Positions 21,709 to 31,119 of a DNA stretch of 64,000 nt are shown in pieces. This stretch comes from Stemphylium vesicarium (Eukaryota; Ascomycota; Dothideomycetes; Pleosporales; Pleosporaceae). The stretch spans positions 1-64,000 of the forward strand of contig QXCR01000193.1 of assembly GCA_004380135.1 (NCBI GenBank), in the 5' to 3' direction. Below the pieces are notes generated by a model that worked only from the letters and a program-made list of their open reading frames with translations, made no database searches and was not told the DNA's origin. Position 1 is the first letter of the stretch. Every line of letters starts with the position of its first letter. A program made the position numbers and the translations under genes.

Positions 21709-22622
21709 GACTGTAGTTTGTGTGTGTTGCGGAAGATCGTTTCGGATTTACAAGTTGTTTGTATACACGACAAGATCGGTAAGAATCGCAGAGTTGGAAA
21801 GAGTGCTTAACCGAATCTGCGTATAGTTCCTGGCTACTTATGTTGTTGTCTTGAAGCTAGACTAGGCTCTATTCCATGACATAAGCCCGAGGACTTAAGC
21901 CCACGGCTCCCAAGTCTTCCGGGATCCGATCCTACATTCACTAGTAAGTCTAGTAGGCCAAGAGTTAAAGGAGAGCTACTTAGCTTTCCACCGCAAAGCA
22001 GACGTCATCTACCCCGAGACACTTGTCACGGCTGCGGAACGTAGGTACTCCGTGGTAGCCAACGTTGTGCGACCTCTAGTGTCGTATCTCCACCTTGATC
22101 CGCGGCCCTACACGACTCAGCAATACGAGAATACGGCAACACACGATTTTCATAAAGCCTTAAAAGCTACAACAGATCCTCGCCCTTTTGACGATATTGC
22201 TTGGCAACGCATAGCAACCCCAGTCACTTGGATATGCAAGACCACCCGTTCACAGCCGCTTCGCCACGTCGGGCTGTGCAAAGGTCATGGACGCACTCGT
22301 ATTTCGCAACTTCAAAGTAAAGCCATAAACTTTGCAGTAATGCGACGATAAATATCATATTGTCACAGTCGATTTCAACTCACTCCTCATATCCCCAAGA
22401 CGCACAAGCGTAGATCATCATGGATCCGGTCGATCAGGCTGGCGACATAGCAGGTTGGTAATTCAACGAAACTGCTCCGTCAAGGTAAATTTTCCTCCGA
22501 GCGTGCAATGACAAACACCGGATCTAGCGTTCTGTGGTCTCTTCTCCCCCTGTGCGCCTTCAACAACAAGTTTCCGTGTCAACTGCGTCCATCCATCCCC
22601 CACCTACCCTAATCCTAGCAGT
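21709..22622. other. Intergenic region of the accessory island
   Basis: About 0.9 kb with no supported gene. A short ATG frame begins at 22420 (MDPVDQAGDIAG) and stops quickly; I could not join it to the open frame that follows at 22623 with consistent intron phases. Confidence 0.45.
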
Positions 22623-22889
22623 TCTCACGCCCTCCTCCAACAAACCTTCACACACGCGCAACTTTGCCTGCGCTCCGTTCTGTCTCCTGCCGAGTACGCT
22701 GCTATTTTCCCCGCAAATGCCCAAAATGTCACTCCTACCAGCATCCAGCACGTCCAGCAAACTTTGCGCGACGCGCAGAATGCCTACGAGCAGCGGACCT
22801 CAGTAGCGACCCCAAACCGTGACAGATCCCATACTGCCTGGATAATGAAACAGAGTTGCCATAACGGGGCGGATCAGGTGGCAGGTTAG
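22623..22889 (+). pseudogene. Orphan coding-like fragment (88 codons)
   Basis: An open frame without an ATG reads as a plausible soluble helical protein (e.g. HALLQQTFTHAQLCLRSVL and IQHVQQTLRDAQNAYEQR). The upstream ATG at 22420 may be its lost first exon, but intron phases do not match, so the gene is either broken or wrongly modelled. Its 3' end meets, in the opposite orientation, the truncated AAA-ATPase remnant, suggesting a rearrangement junction near 22830-22890. No family recognised. Confidence 0.3.
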
Positions 22890-23925
22890 GTTCGATTATG
22901 GGCCGGAAGTGACAAGTGGCGATGTCCTGGAGTATGTTTCGCAGAATGTTCGACTTGATACAAATCTTTTCGGTCCATGGGAGAGGAACGTCCGCTTGGG
23001 CCATAAACATCGAAGTTTCGGAGCATTCGACCGTTCTTACAAGGACGATAGCGGTTTCTTCTGTATCGCTTTCCATAAAACCCCTCAGATCAAAGATGGG
23101 ATTTGTACCATTAAGATAGGCACACTCATGACGATCATTGGATTCCGTGGGTCGTGGAGTATCACGGAAAGCAAATACTGTGTGACCTTTACCACGATAC
23201 TGAGTACATCTAATCATATAGATAATATCGGAAAGACTTGGAGCAGCTTCGAACTATCCATGATAAGTTGATATGAACTGTTTATCTTCAACCGTAGTCT
23301 TACCAACCTTATCTAATCCATCCATGTCTACGCCTAAATGGTTTTCACCAGCGGTATTGCCACCACCCGCACTCAAGGATTGTATGTCATCATGTTCCTT
23401 CTCCCGCTTCTTATTCTCCGAGCGAGTTTCATCTCCGTCAAAAGGACGCTTTGTTGCCATCTCGAGTGCGGCACGCCTTGCTTTTACATGTGGAAAAGAC
23501 GAGTCACGTCGTCTAAGTGGGCGTTTTGCTCTCCTTATAACGCGCCCTGACAGAGTGCTTGGTCCAGCACCGGGTCTGTAGAACTTGGACTCGGGTATGT
23601 CAAGTTCGGCGTCGTTTAATTCGTCAGTCGGTAGGCAGAAACAGATCTTGTCGTCGCTGAGAAGCTTGAGAAGGGCGTCTGATTTCGCAGTTTGACCGTC
23701 AGCAGTATCTTCGGAGATAGTGGGTTGCACCTTTCCCGCTTCTTTCGCGTTATTGAAGTCGGCGTCCTTCTGTTCGATCCGCTATCGCACTAGAATGTGC
23801 CGCTGAAGCTTTGCATGTGAATACTGGTGGAGATAATTCTCGCCCAGCGATTGAATAATACCGACGCCCTTTGCGGTTTCAATGTGATAAGCGCGGAAAG
23901 AGGTCTCTCCATCGAACAGAGACAT
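22872..23925 (-). pseudogene. Truncated DUF7025 AAA-ATPase remnant
   Basis: One continuous minus-strand frame starts at ATG 23925 (MSLFDGETSFRAYHIETAKG) and is interrupted by TAG at 23784-23782 and TAG at 23256-23254. Reading through both, it gives a Lys/Arg-rich linker, then the N-terminal block typical of fungal DUF7025-containing AAA ATPases: DIIYMIRCTQYRGKGHTVFA, IVLVRTVECSETSMFMAQAD, and PLPWTEKICIKSNILRNILQ. Similarity fades after RPIIEPNLPP at about 22872, and no Walker A/B ATPase core follows, so the C-terminal two thirds are missing. Both stops are explainable as CAG to TAG, a CpA to TpA change. I infer a RIP-type or drift-decayed copy. Family assignment is from memory of the motifs. 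Confidence 0.65.
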
Positions 23926-24605
23926 GAAAGGTGTGTGACATGGTGGTTAGTGATCAGGCTGTAGTCTGGCAGGACAACTCAGGGTTCACGGGGCATCTTG
24001 GCGCCAGGCTGCAATCGCGCTCGCGCTGATTTGCTTCTTCCTCCAGGGCTCATTCGCTTAATCGTCCGTCGACGGTGGGATAAGTCTTGTTCGTTTCGCA
24101 ATTGACCTCGGCTATATGCGTATCGAAAAGTTGTTGAGAATGAGATGCATGTATGAGGCAACCACCACTAGGCAATGCACGAGGTTTCTATATGATTAAC
24201 GATTGACAGCTTATTTTCAACCGAGATACAGGCGACGCGAAAGCCCATTAACATCTGCCTCACTCGGGTGAATTCTTTCGGTAGTTCCCCGCAATCGGGC
24301 ACCAGTTTCAGAGAGTACATCCAGGGCTACATAGGTACGTAGACGAGGCACTCTCTCACGTGATTCGTCCACTAGCGTATCTACCAGCGCTTCTCCTCCC
24401 AAACATGCGCAGGGCACGCACCTTTGCTCATGCATAAGAGCACCAAAAAAGAATTTGCAGGCGCCTGGATTTAACATCCTTATGTTTGCAGTCCCATAAT
24501 ATTAGCGAAAGAATCGGCCACAGATTGGAGACCTAGCAACAAGTCGGAATGACATCCACAGTTGATGCAACAATGACTAAAGTTTTCACCGCCTTGTGCT
24601 GCTCG
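23926..24605. other. Intergenic region of the accessory island
   Basis: About 0.68 kb with only short frames. It holds the upstream end of the AAA-ATPase remnant and the 3' side of the small secreted-peptide candidate. Nothing else seen. Confidence 0.45.
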
Positions 24606-24719
24606 TTAAAGCAAGATGTCCATTTCCTCACGCAACGCCTCTCCGAGATTTTCGCCTGGTGAAACTGCCGCCGCCGCAGCAGCTCCAAGGAAAGCAAAGC
24701 AGACGATGAGATACTTCAT
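24606..24719 (-). CDS. Tiny secreted peptide candidate
   Basis: An ATG at 24719 opens a 37-aa frame ending at TAA 24608-24606. Residues 1-18 (MKYLIVCFAFLGAAAAAA) are a textbook signal peptide with a likely cleavage near the Ala run; the mature part is only about 19 residues and acidic. A TATA-like ATTATACA lies at 24793-24786, some 70 bases upstream, and the leader resembles fungal 5' leaders (CATCACATCTCAATTTACCC). A GTGAGG donor inside the frame and an ACTTTAG acceptor would remove 54 nt and replace the C-terminus with IVASTVDVIPTCC. Small secreted proteins of this kind include candidate effectors and antimicrobial peptides; the role is unknown. Its neighbours are decayed genes, so it could be a relic too. 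Confidence 0.42.
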   Translation of the reverse strand: MKYLIVCFAFLGAAAAAAVSPGENLGEALREEMDILL

Positions 24720-24785
24720 CTTCGAGTTCGTACTTGGGCTTGGGTAAATTGAGATGTGATGGAAAGTCTTGAACAATTGCGGATG

Positions 24786-24793
24786 TGTATAAT
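24786..24793 (-). promoter_or_regulatory. TATA-like element upstream of the small peptide gene
   Basis: ATTATACA on the minus strand lies 67-74 bases before the ATG at 24719, a normal spacing for a fungal TATA box with a short leader. Support is positional only. Confidence 0.35.
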
Positions 24794-25431
24794 GGGCAAG
24801 GAGAGGAGGACTAATAGTCTTTTATGTTCGGGTAACGTTTTTTACAAATGCAGCGTGGAGAGATGGGCGGTTGTGGGGCCTAGGTAGTCGATGTGGGATG
24901 CTATGGCGATCCTGCAGCATTAATAACAATAGAGTTTGGGGAGCCCCATTGTGCCAGACATAAACTGAATCTATAAATCGTCAGCTTGACCACTTGGGGC
25001 GTGCATGTCGCTGGCTTACGGCCGAGTCGCATTGACTGCTTACTCCCTCGACCACAGTCTTGGGTATTGACTATGATCAAACGACAGGCCTTATTTAAGC
25101 CCCTTCCAGTCGTACATTCAGACATAGTAATAGGTGGCTTTGCCTCTCGGCATACATCAGATGGATTTCATTATCAAAGTCCTCGTGACTGCAATTCTTA
25201 CTTCCTTCATTATAGCCGCCCAACGGTCTGGATATATGTTGGAAATATAATACACGAGGAAAAACACACCTGGGCCGGATTTCGAAAAGCGGTGCTGTAT
25301 ATAAGACGAACAAACAAAAGGACCGAGGATAAAGTTTAACCTCTAATCCGATACAAGTCACTCCGCTTCCGCCTCCGTGTCAACATTCTGTTCAGCACCT
25401 CCTCAGGAACTCGCGAACCGTAATTATTCCG
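24794..25431. other. Intergenic region of the accessory island
   Basis: About 640 bases, AT-rich, with no supported gene. It probably contains the promoter of the small-peptide candidate and the degenerate 5' end of the GH18 gene. Confidence 0.45.
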
Positions 25432-26545
25432 CTACCGAAAGGACCTCGCCTTATCTTGTATCATCAGACTTTGCATGACTCTGACGGAAATCCCCATTCT
25501 CTTCTCCCCTTACTCACAGACCACACGGGCGTTACGCATGTAATAATTGCAGCAATACATATCAACCCAGAACCTGGCAACATTCCCTTGAATGATGTCC
25601 ACCCATTCAACGAGAAGTTAAACAGTCTTTGAAATGAGGTAAAACACCTGCAGCGATGTGGTGTGAAAGTGCTAGGCATGCTAAGTGGTGCAGCAAAGAG
25701 ATCGTACAAGCTATTAGGAGGGAGTAGCTCAGATATAAATGACATTCGACGATGAGTACATTCATCAGTCGATGCTGTCTCCGTGACTCTCAGCTTTTCC
25801 CTCAAACCGCCATCAACCAGCACTCAAATCTAATACCGCACAGTTCGAAAAGTACTACACGCCCCTACGCAACCTCCTCCTCACAACTGCGCTAGACGCC
25901 CTCGACATCGACATCAAAGAGGAAATCCCCATAGAAACAGCAACGCGCCTCATGGCTCGACTGCGCACCGACTTCGGCACAACTTTCCTCATCACTCTCG
26001 CACCAGTCGCATCAGCCTTGATACCCAATCCATTCATCCTTGACACACTGTATCCACTGAAAGCCAGCCCTGAATGCAGTACAGCGCAGAGTATATCGCA
26101 TCCTACGCTTCCGAACCTTAGCGGGTTTTCGTATGCGGAGTTAGAGCGACGCGTGTATGAGCCTGAGATTGCGTAGTATAATACGCAATTTTATGGTGGG
26201 TGGGGAAATGCATTGTCGACTGCGTGGTATGATGCCGTGATCGAAGCTGGGTGGAGCCCGGAGAGGATTGTTCTGGGTGTATTGACTGATCCGCACGGTG
26301 GGGCGGGGTATATTCCTATTGAGACGCTTGTTAATATTAGTGCTGCATTCTATGGGAAATATAAAGGCTATAGAGGAGGGTTTGGTGGTGTGATGGGGTG
26401 GGAGTATGCCCATAGCATCAGTTCCGGGGGAGATCACGAGGGTTTAGGTGGAATTGACTCGGCTAGCACGAAACTCGCGCAGGCATATTGGGTGGAAAGA
26501 CTTGGTCACACCCTGCGTGCCGAAAACGCGATTGATTACTCGTAA
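25432..26545 (+). pseudogene. GH18 chitinase pseudogene
   Basis: Two exons are traceable, about 25432..25755 and 25844..26545, around an 88-nt GT...GCACAG intron. The first encodes the GH18 beta strands (PRLILYHQTLHDSDG, GVTHVIIAAIHI, GVKVLGMLSGAAK). The second carries the barrel motif DxxDxDxE as DALDIDIK, then MARLRTDFGTTFLITLAPVA, YNTQFYGGWG and GGVMGWEYAHS. Lesions: TGA at 25630-25632 where Trp is expected, TGA at 25753-25755 just before the intron, TAG at 26174-26176 where the family has Trp (IAWYNTQFY), and Lys (25916-25918) at the catalytic acid position normally Glu. The first Met and any signal peptide could not be located. The family cleaves chitin beta-1,4 bonds; this copy cannot. 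Confidence 0.75.
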
Positions 26546-26680
26546 GGTCTGACATGTCGGAATAGCTAGTTGCTAATCGAATAAGATCGCGACGTTCCAC
26601 AACAAAATAGCTCTATACTCCTGTGAGATTGTAAACTACTCATCATGATATGATAACTTACAAAGAGTCTTCAATGTATA

Positions 26681-28444
26681 TTACACCAAAATCACATCTC
26701 TTAGTACGAACGATTCGTCCTCACACGCCTGCCCATCCATCATACCATGCACGTAGCACTCACCGATGAACTCATGGTGTTTATCCCCACGTGGTCTCAA
26801 CGCATATAAGACCTTTCCCCTCATGAGAACAAAGACCTGGTCATCTATTTTAGCAGCTGCCGGTGCCAATCCAATGAAACCTCGCCGGGTTTCGAACAAC
26901 CTCCTACCAAAAGTCATCATCTTCGTATCTACACACATCCAGCTCTGCCTCTGCCGTTCTTCAGCAGTCATATTGGTTCTGTCTCGATCAACTAATTCCC
27001 AGTCCATGGCAAATCCACGCGATAGTTCGGAACTGTTTTGAAAGTTTCGTCGCCCAGTATCAGTCACTAAAGTGTGATTGAATGCTTCCATTAAAGTCTC
27101 GCCAGTAAAGTAGAGGTTATTTGCGTTGTCGGGTTTCCATGATCGCTCTACATCTAGGCCTCCGGTGACTAGATTCCATTCGCACGGGCGCCAAACTCTT
27201 GTTATGTAGTCAAGGAGGGATCCCTGGAGATGCAGATACAACCCATCAGTGTAGCAATGTCCACCAAAGGAACCGCTAGCGTTATAGGCATTCTCATATT
27301 CTCCGTATTTGTCTGCATCTAGAACCTTTTCAAGTGGGAAAAGAGAGCCTTGAAACGCCCAATCCGGAGCCCATGAGGGCAGTCTGCTCTCATGTGGGTG
27401 CTGGAAGGCTGTGTCTGGTGCCGATCTCCATACCTCTCCTAGAAAATCCAACGAATGAGCGTCAACCCTTGTAGTAAAGTAACGCGCAAGTTCAATGTAC
27501 ACGTCGACGTAAGATTTTGTGTAATCGGGGACGATGTCGTCCTCGCATACGTCCATGGCCATTCCTAGAGCTGCATAGAGCTTGTCGCGAGGGTCTTCAC
27601 ATCCATATGCCCGAATGTGATTCAGAACCGAAAGTAATGTGATGTGTGCACCATTTTCCCTGTCTTTCCGAAACGCGTCAAGACGGATTGCCATGCCTTG
27701 TTGGAAACCGACGCTCATTCCGGAAGCCTTGTAGTGCGTGACGTGATGGGTGATTCCGAACGCTGCTCTGAGGTGGAGCCAGTCGATACTGCGGCGTCCG
27801 CAGAATATCATAGTGCGCATAGGGTTAGAAATAGACCCCTCTTGAACTACCCATGCCCTGCTCCACCAAGGCCGACAACATAACTTGCGTACTGCTTCTG
27901 ACGCTCTTCGTTGCTCCGAGCCATTGGGGCCAAAGAAGAACGGGTCGTCAGAAGAGATACTCGTGACAGCTAGCTCATCAGAGCCGCCAAATTGTCGTTT
28001 CATCTCGTCCAACCTCAATTTCCATTCCTTCATCTTATCGAACGCAAGATCGCTGTCATCTGCTGCTAAGCCAAGCCAGATAGCAACAATCTCAGCCGAG
28101 CGATATATCGTATTCATAAGCCGGACTTGCTTGCTGCGCTCGTGGACGTCTGCCTGGTTGATGCATATTGAATCGGCCCAAAACATCATATTTCGTTCTC
28201 TTGCAAACAAGAAGATAGCATTGATGGCATCAGCCAGGTTGGATGTGATGGCAATCTCGGCTCCGTTCACAATAATAACCCTTGATCGAGTTTTGCACCC
28301 CCAGGTGTATGAAAGCGCTACGTACGGCGGGGCTTTCTCAACTTCCACTGTGATCATCTGGCATTTTGGGTCGGGAGCGGGTAGGAACTTTATTAGCCTG
28401 ATGGATCTGTTGGACCGGAGAGGCTGATATGAGAACATCGTCAT
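26681..28444 (-). CDS. HET domain (heterokaryon incompatibility) protein
   Basis: Intronless, 587 aa, taking the ATG at 28444. The HET domain (PF06985) spans about residues 35-190, with the diagnostic YVALSYTWG, the block ARERNMMFWADSICINQ and the run MNTIYRSAEIVAIWLG. The RPWWSRAWVVQE motif follows at about residue 190 and DPRDKLYAALGMA further on, both typical of the family. The C-terminus contains the usual FIGLAPAAAKIDDQVFVL.R segment shared by HET-6/tol-like proteins. Such proteins trigger cell death on fusion of incompatible hyphae, often partnered with NLR genes. No frame disruption is visible, in contrast with the NLR, AAA and chitinase genes nearby. The partner and trigger are unknown. 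Confidence 0.93.
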   Translation of the reverse strand: MTMFSYQPLRSNRSIRLIKFLPAPDPKCQMITVEVEKAPPYVALSYTWGCKTRSRVIIVNGAEIAITSNLADAINAIFLFARERNMMFWADSICINQADVHERSKQVRLMNTIYRSAEIVAIWLGLAADDSDLAFDKMKEWKLRLDEMKRQFGGSDELAVTSISSDDPFFFGPNGSEQRRASEAVRKLCCRPWWSRAWVVQEGSISNPMRTMIFCGRRSIDWLHLRAAFGITHHVTHYKASGMSVGFQQGMAIRLDAFRKDRENGAHITLLSVLNHIRAYGCEDPRDKLYAALGMAMDVCEDDIVPDYTKSYVDVYIELARYFTTRVDAHSLDFLGEVWRSAPDTAFQHPHESRLPSWAPDWAFQGSLFPLEKVLDADKYGEYENAYNASGSFGGHCYTDGLYLHLQGSLLDYITRVWRPCEWNLVTGGLDVERSWKPDNANNLYFTGETLMEAFNHTLVTDTGRRNFQNSSELSRGFAMDWELVDRDRTNMTAEERQRQSWMCVDTKMMTFGRRLFETRRGFIGLAPAAAKIDDQVFVLMRGKVLYALRPRGDKHHEFIGECYVHGMMDGQACEDESFVLRDVILV

Positions 28445-28984
28445 TTCCAATGTATATGGCCAGGACGAGTCAGGCTTACGGTCATGAGCTGAGTAATCGG
28501 CAGTGCGCGTTTGGCTTCATCGGTTTATCCATTAAAGGTAGTGATGGTAGCTAGCTAGATCGCTGCAATTATTAATATTCAAAGTGCAACTCTTTGCTTT
28601 ATAAGCTTGCATAGGAAAACATCGGTGTGAAGAGAGGTCGGCTGCCGGGGGCTGCAGTGGGGCCACACAGGAGCAGAGCGCATCTGAGCTGTGGCGGAGC
28701 AAGGCTGAATAAAGCCTAGGGCCTGGCTGGACTTGCAGCCTGAAGCTGAGGGGGGGGGCAGGTTCCCATTGCTTAGAAACCGCATATCGTCACTCCGTAG
28801 GTATTAGCGTCGCGTTGTAAAATCATTCTAATGCTGAGGTTCTGGAGATGTTCTTTGATCGTTCTCGCTAAACCGATTTAAGTACTCCGCCAAAAGCGTC
28901 TAGATTGCGTCATCCTCCTCCCGCCTTCTTCGTACGCAACATTGAGTCACATGAATTTCAAGATCAACAACACAACCAAGAAAC
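28445..28984. other. Divergent promoter region HET gene / THI6
   Basis: About 540 bases between divergent genes. A G run (about 28752-28759) and a T/A-rich patch at 28565-28580 are visible. I looked for a TPP riboswitch signature (CTGAGA) in the leader and first intron of THI6 and did not find a convincing one. Confidence 0.5.
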
Positions 28985-30705
28985 ATGAGTAGCGCAAAAG
29001 TAGACTACTCCCTATACCTTGTCACAGACTCTACAGAGGCTATTCTTGGCTCTCGAGACCTGGTTGATGTAGTTGAACAAGCTCTGAGTGGAGGTCAGTA
29101 CTCCTTCCAGTATAATCATACATGTACATACGTGAACTAACCTTCTACAGGGGTTAAGATAGTCCAATACAGAGACAAAACCTCTGACACCGGCGCCCTA
29201 ATCTCAACCGCAAAAGCCCTTCACGAGAAATGTAAAGCGCACGGGATCCCACTCCTCATCAACGACCGCGTCGATGTCGCCCTCGCAGTCGGGTGCGAAG
29301 GCGTGCACCTAGGCCAGGATGACATGAACGTCGCAGAAGCGCGGCGTATCCTAGGCGCCTCGAAAACAATCGGCGCAACCGTATCATCCATCGACGAAGC
29401 GCGGATAGCCGTTGAACGAGGAGCAGACTACCTAGGCATCGGCACTCTGTACGCCACCAACACCAAAAAGAACACCAAAGACATTATCGGGATCCCTGGA
29501 ATTCGGAAGATACTAAAGTATTTGGATCAAGGCAGCGAAGCAGAAAGAAACGTGGGGACTGTGTGTATAGGCGGCGTCAACGCATCGAATGTCCAGCGTA
29601 TAAAACACCAACTCCTCGCCCCCACGCCGACAAACTCAACCCCCAAGACCATCGACGGCGTAGCCGTAGTCTCAGCCATAATCGGGGCCTCAGACCCTCA
29701 AGCCGCCTCCTCCCACCTCTCGACACTCCTGTCCTCCTCACCACCCTTCGCACTCGCCTCCACTGCCACGCACTTCACGCACGAAAACCCGGACAACGAA
29801 ATTGCCTCCCTCCTCTCCAAAGCCGCAAAATGCACCAAAAAAGTAAAAGAAACAAGTCCACTATCGCACAACATGACCAACCTCGTCGTCCAAAACCTGG
29901 CCGCAAACATCGCCCTCGCCATCGGCGCATCCCCCATAATGGCAAACTACGGCGCCGAAGCCGCCGACTTGTCCAAACTAGGTGGCGGCCTGGTGATAAA
30001 CATGGGCACCGTGACACCCGACGGCCTCTTAAACTACCAAGCAGCAATCGATGCGTACAACAACACCGGCGGACCCATCGTGCTCGACCCCGTTGGCGCA
30101 GGCGCGACCTCCATCCGGCGGGAAGCGCTGGTCTCACTGCTGGGCCGCGGATACTTCGATCTGATCAAGGGAAACGAGAAGGAGATCCTCGCCGTAGCCC
30201 AGGCCTCCGGCCTTAGTGTCAAGGAAACGGCGACACAGCAGCAAAGAGGTGTAGACAGCGGCACTTCGCTCTTCACCCTCCCTCAGAAAGCGACTCTCGT
30301 AACTCACCTCGCCGCCCGCGAACGCAATATCGTCCTCATGACAGGCGCCACAGACGTCCTGTCAGACGGATCTCGCACCTACGCCATTTCAAACGGACAT
30401 GAGTATCTCGGTCGTATCACGGGAAGTGGGTGTACACTGGGCACCACGCTGTCAGCCTACCTAGCTGCGAACCCAAGGGATAAGTTGGTTGCGGCGCTGG
30501 CGGGTGTGCTGCATTTTGAGATTGCGGCGGAAGATGCGGCGGAAAGGGGTGATGTTAGGGGTGCGGGCACGTTTGTGTCGGCCTTTATCGATGAGTTGTG
30601 GAATGTGGGCGAGGGAATTGGCGGAGGGGCTGTGAGACTGGGGGAGAGGGCGAAGGTGGTTTGTTTGAGGGGGGAGGTGAATGGGGAGGGGTTTCTTGGG
30701 GAGTC

Positions 30706-30709
<4 letters not shown>
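28985..30709 (+). CDS. THI6: Bifunctional thiamine-phosphate synthase / hydroxyethylthiazole kinase
   Basis: Two exons, 28985..29093 and 29151..30709, 555 aa; the 57-nt intron (GTCAGT...CTACAG, branch ACTAAC) is phase 1. Residues 1-240 are the ThiE barrel: YSLYLVTDS, VKIVQYRDK, PLLINDRVDVALAVG, GVHLGQDDM and DYLGIGTLY. The second half is the ThiM ribokinase-like domain: HNMTNLVVQNLAANIALAIG, PIVLDPVGAGAT, GNEKEILAVA and the anion-hole GSGCTLGT. The ThiE half joins HMP-PP and HET-P to thiamine phosphate; the ThiM half phosphorylates hydroxyethylthiazole. The fusion is standard in fungi (yeast Thi6, about 540 aa). The stop codon overlaps the start of a long AG microsatellite. Gene is intact. 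Confidence 0.96.

Positions 30710-30782
<73 letters not shown>
30708..30782. repeat. (GA)n microsatellite, about 37 units
   Basis: A nearly perfect GA tract of about 75 bp begins inside the TGA stop codon of THI6 (30707-30709) and runs into its 3' UTR. A shorter impure AG/GT tract continues to about 30830. Slippage could not alter the coding sequence unless it removed the stop context. Confidence 0.95.
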
Positions 30783-30784
<2 letters not shown>

Positions 30785-31119
30785 GTTGTGGGGAGAGAAA
30801 TAGAAAGAGAGAGTGTGTGTGGAGAGAGATGGGAGGATATAAAGGGATGGTGAGGAAATGATAGGAAGTGATATATACTCAAGTTTTTTTCATGGGGGTA
30901 TATTCCAATAGAAAAAAGCTGGAGAAGGAGGAATCGGAAATCTTACACCCCTCCCCCCTTTTTCCATAATACTTCTCTTCCTTCTTCCCCATTCATCTTT
31001 CCGTTACGCACTACCTTCCGCTCGCCGTTCCTCACATTTCCAGTAGCAGAACAGACAAACCCACAACACGACGCCAAAAACACACCACAAATTTCTCAAA
31101 CCCTACACAGATACGACGC
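30783..31119. other. Convergent intergenic region THI6 / PFS2
   Basis: About 340 bases of 3' UTR sequence between convergent genes, with purine-rich then pyrimidine-rich sides and a run of C at about 30950-30960. No gene seen. Confidence 0.5.

Noticed and set aside
28900..29160. TPP riboswitch in the THI6 leader or first intron
   Set aside because: Fungal TPP riboswitches need conserved CTGAGA and GATG-type elements; I found no such pair, and the 57-nt intron is too short.
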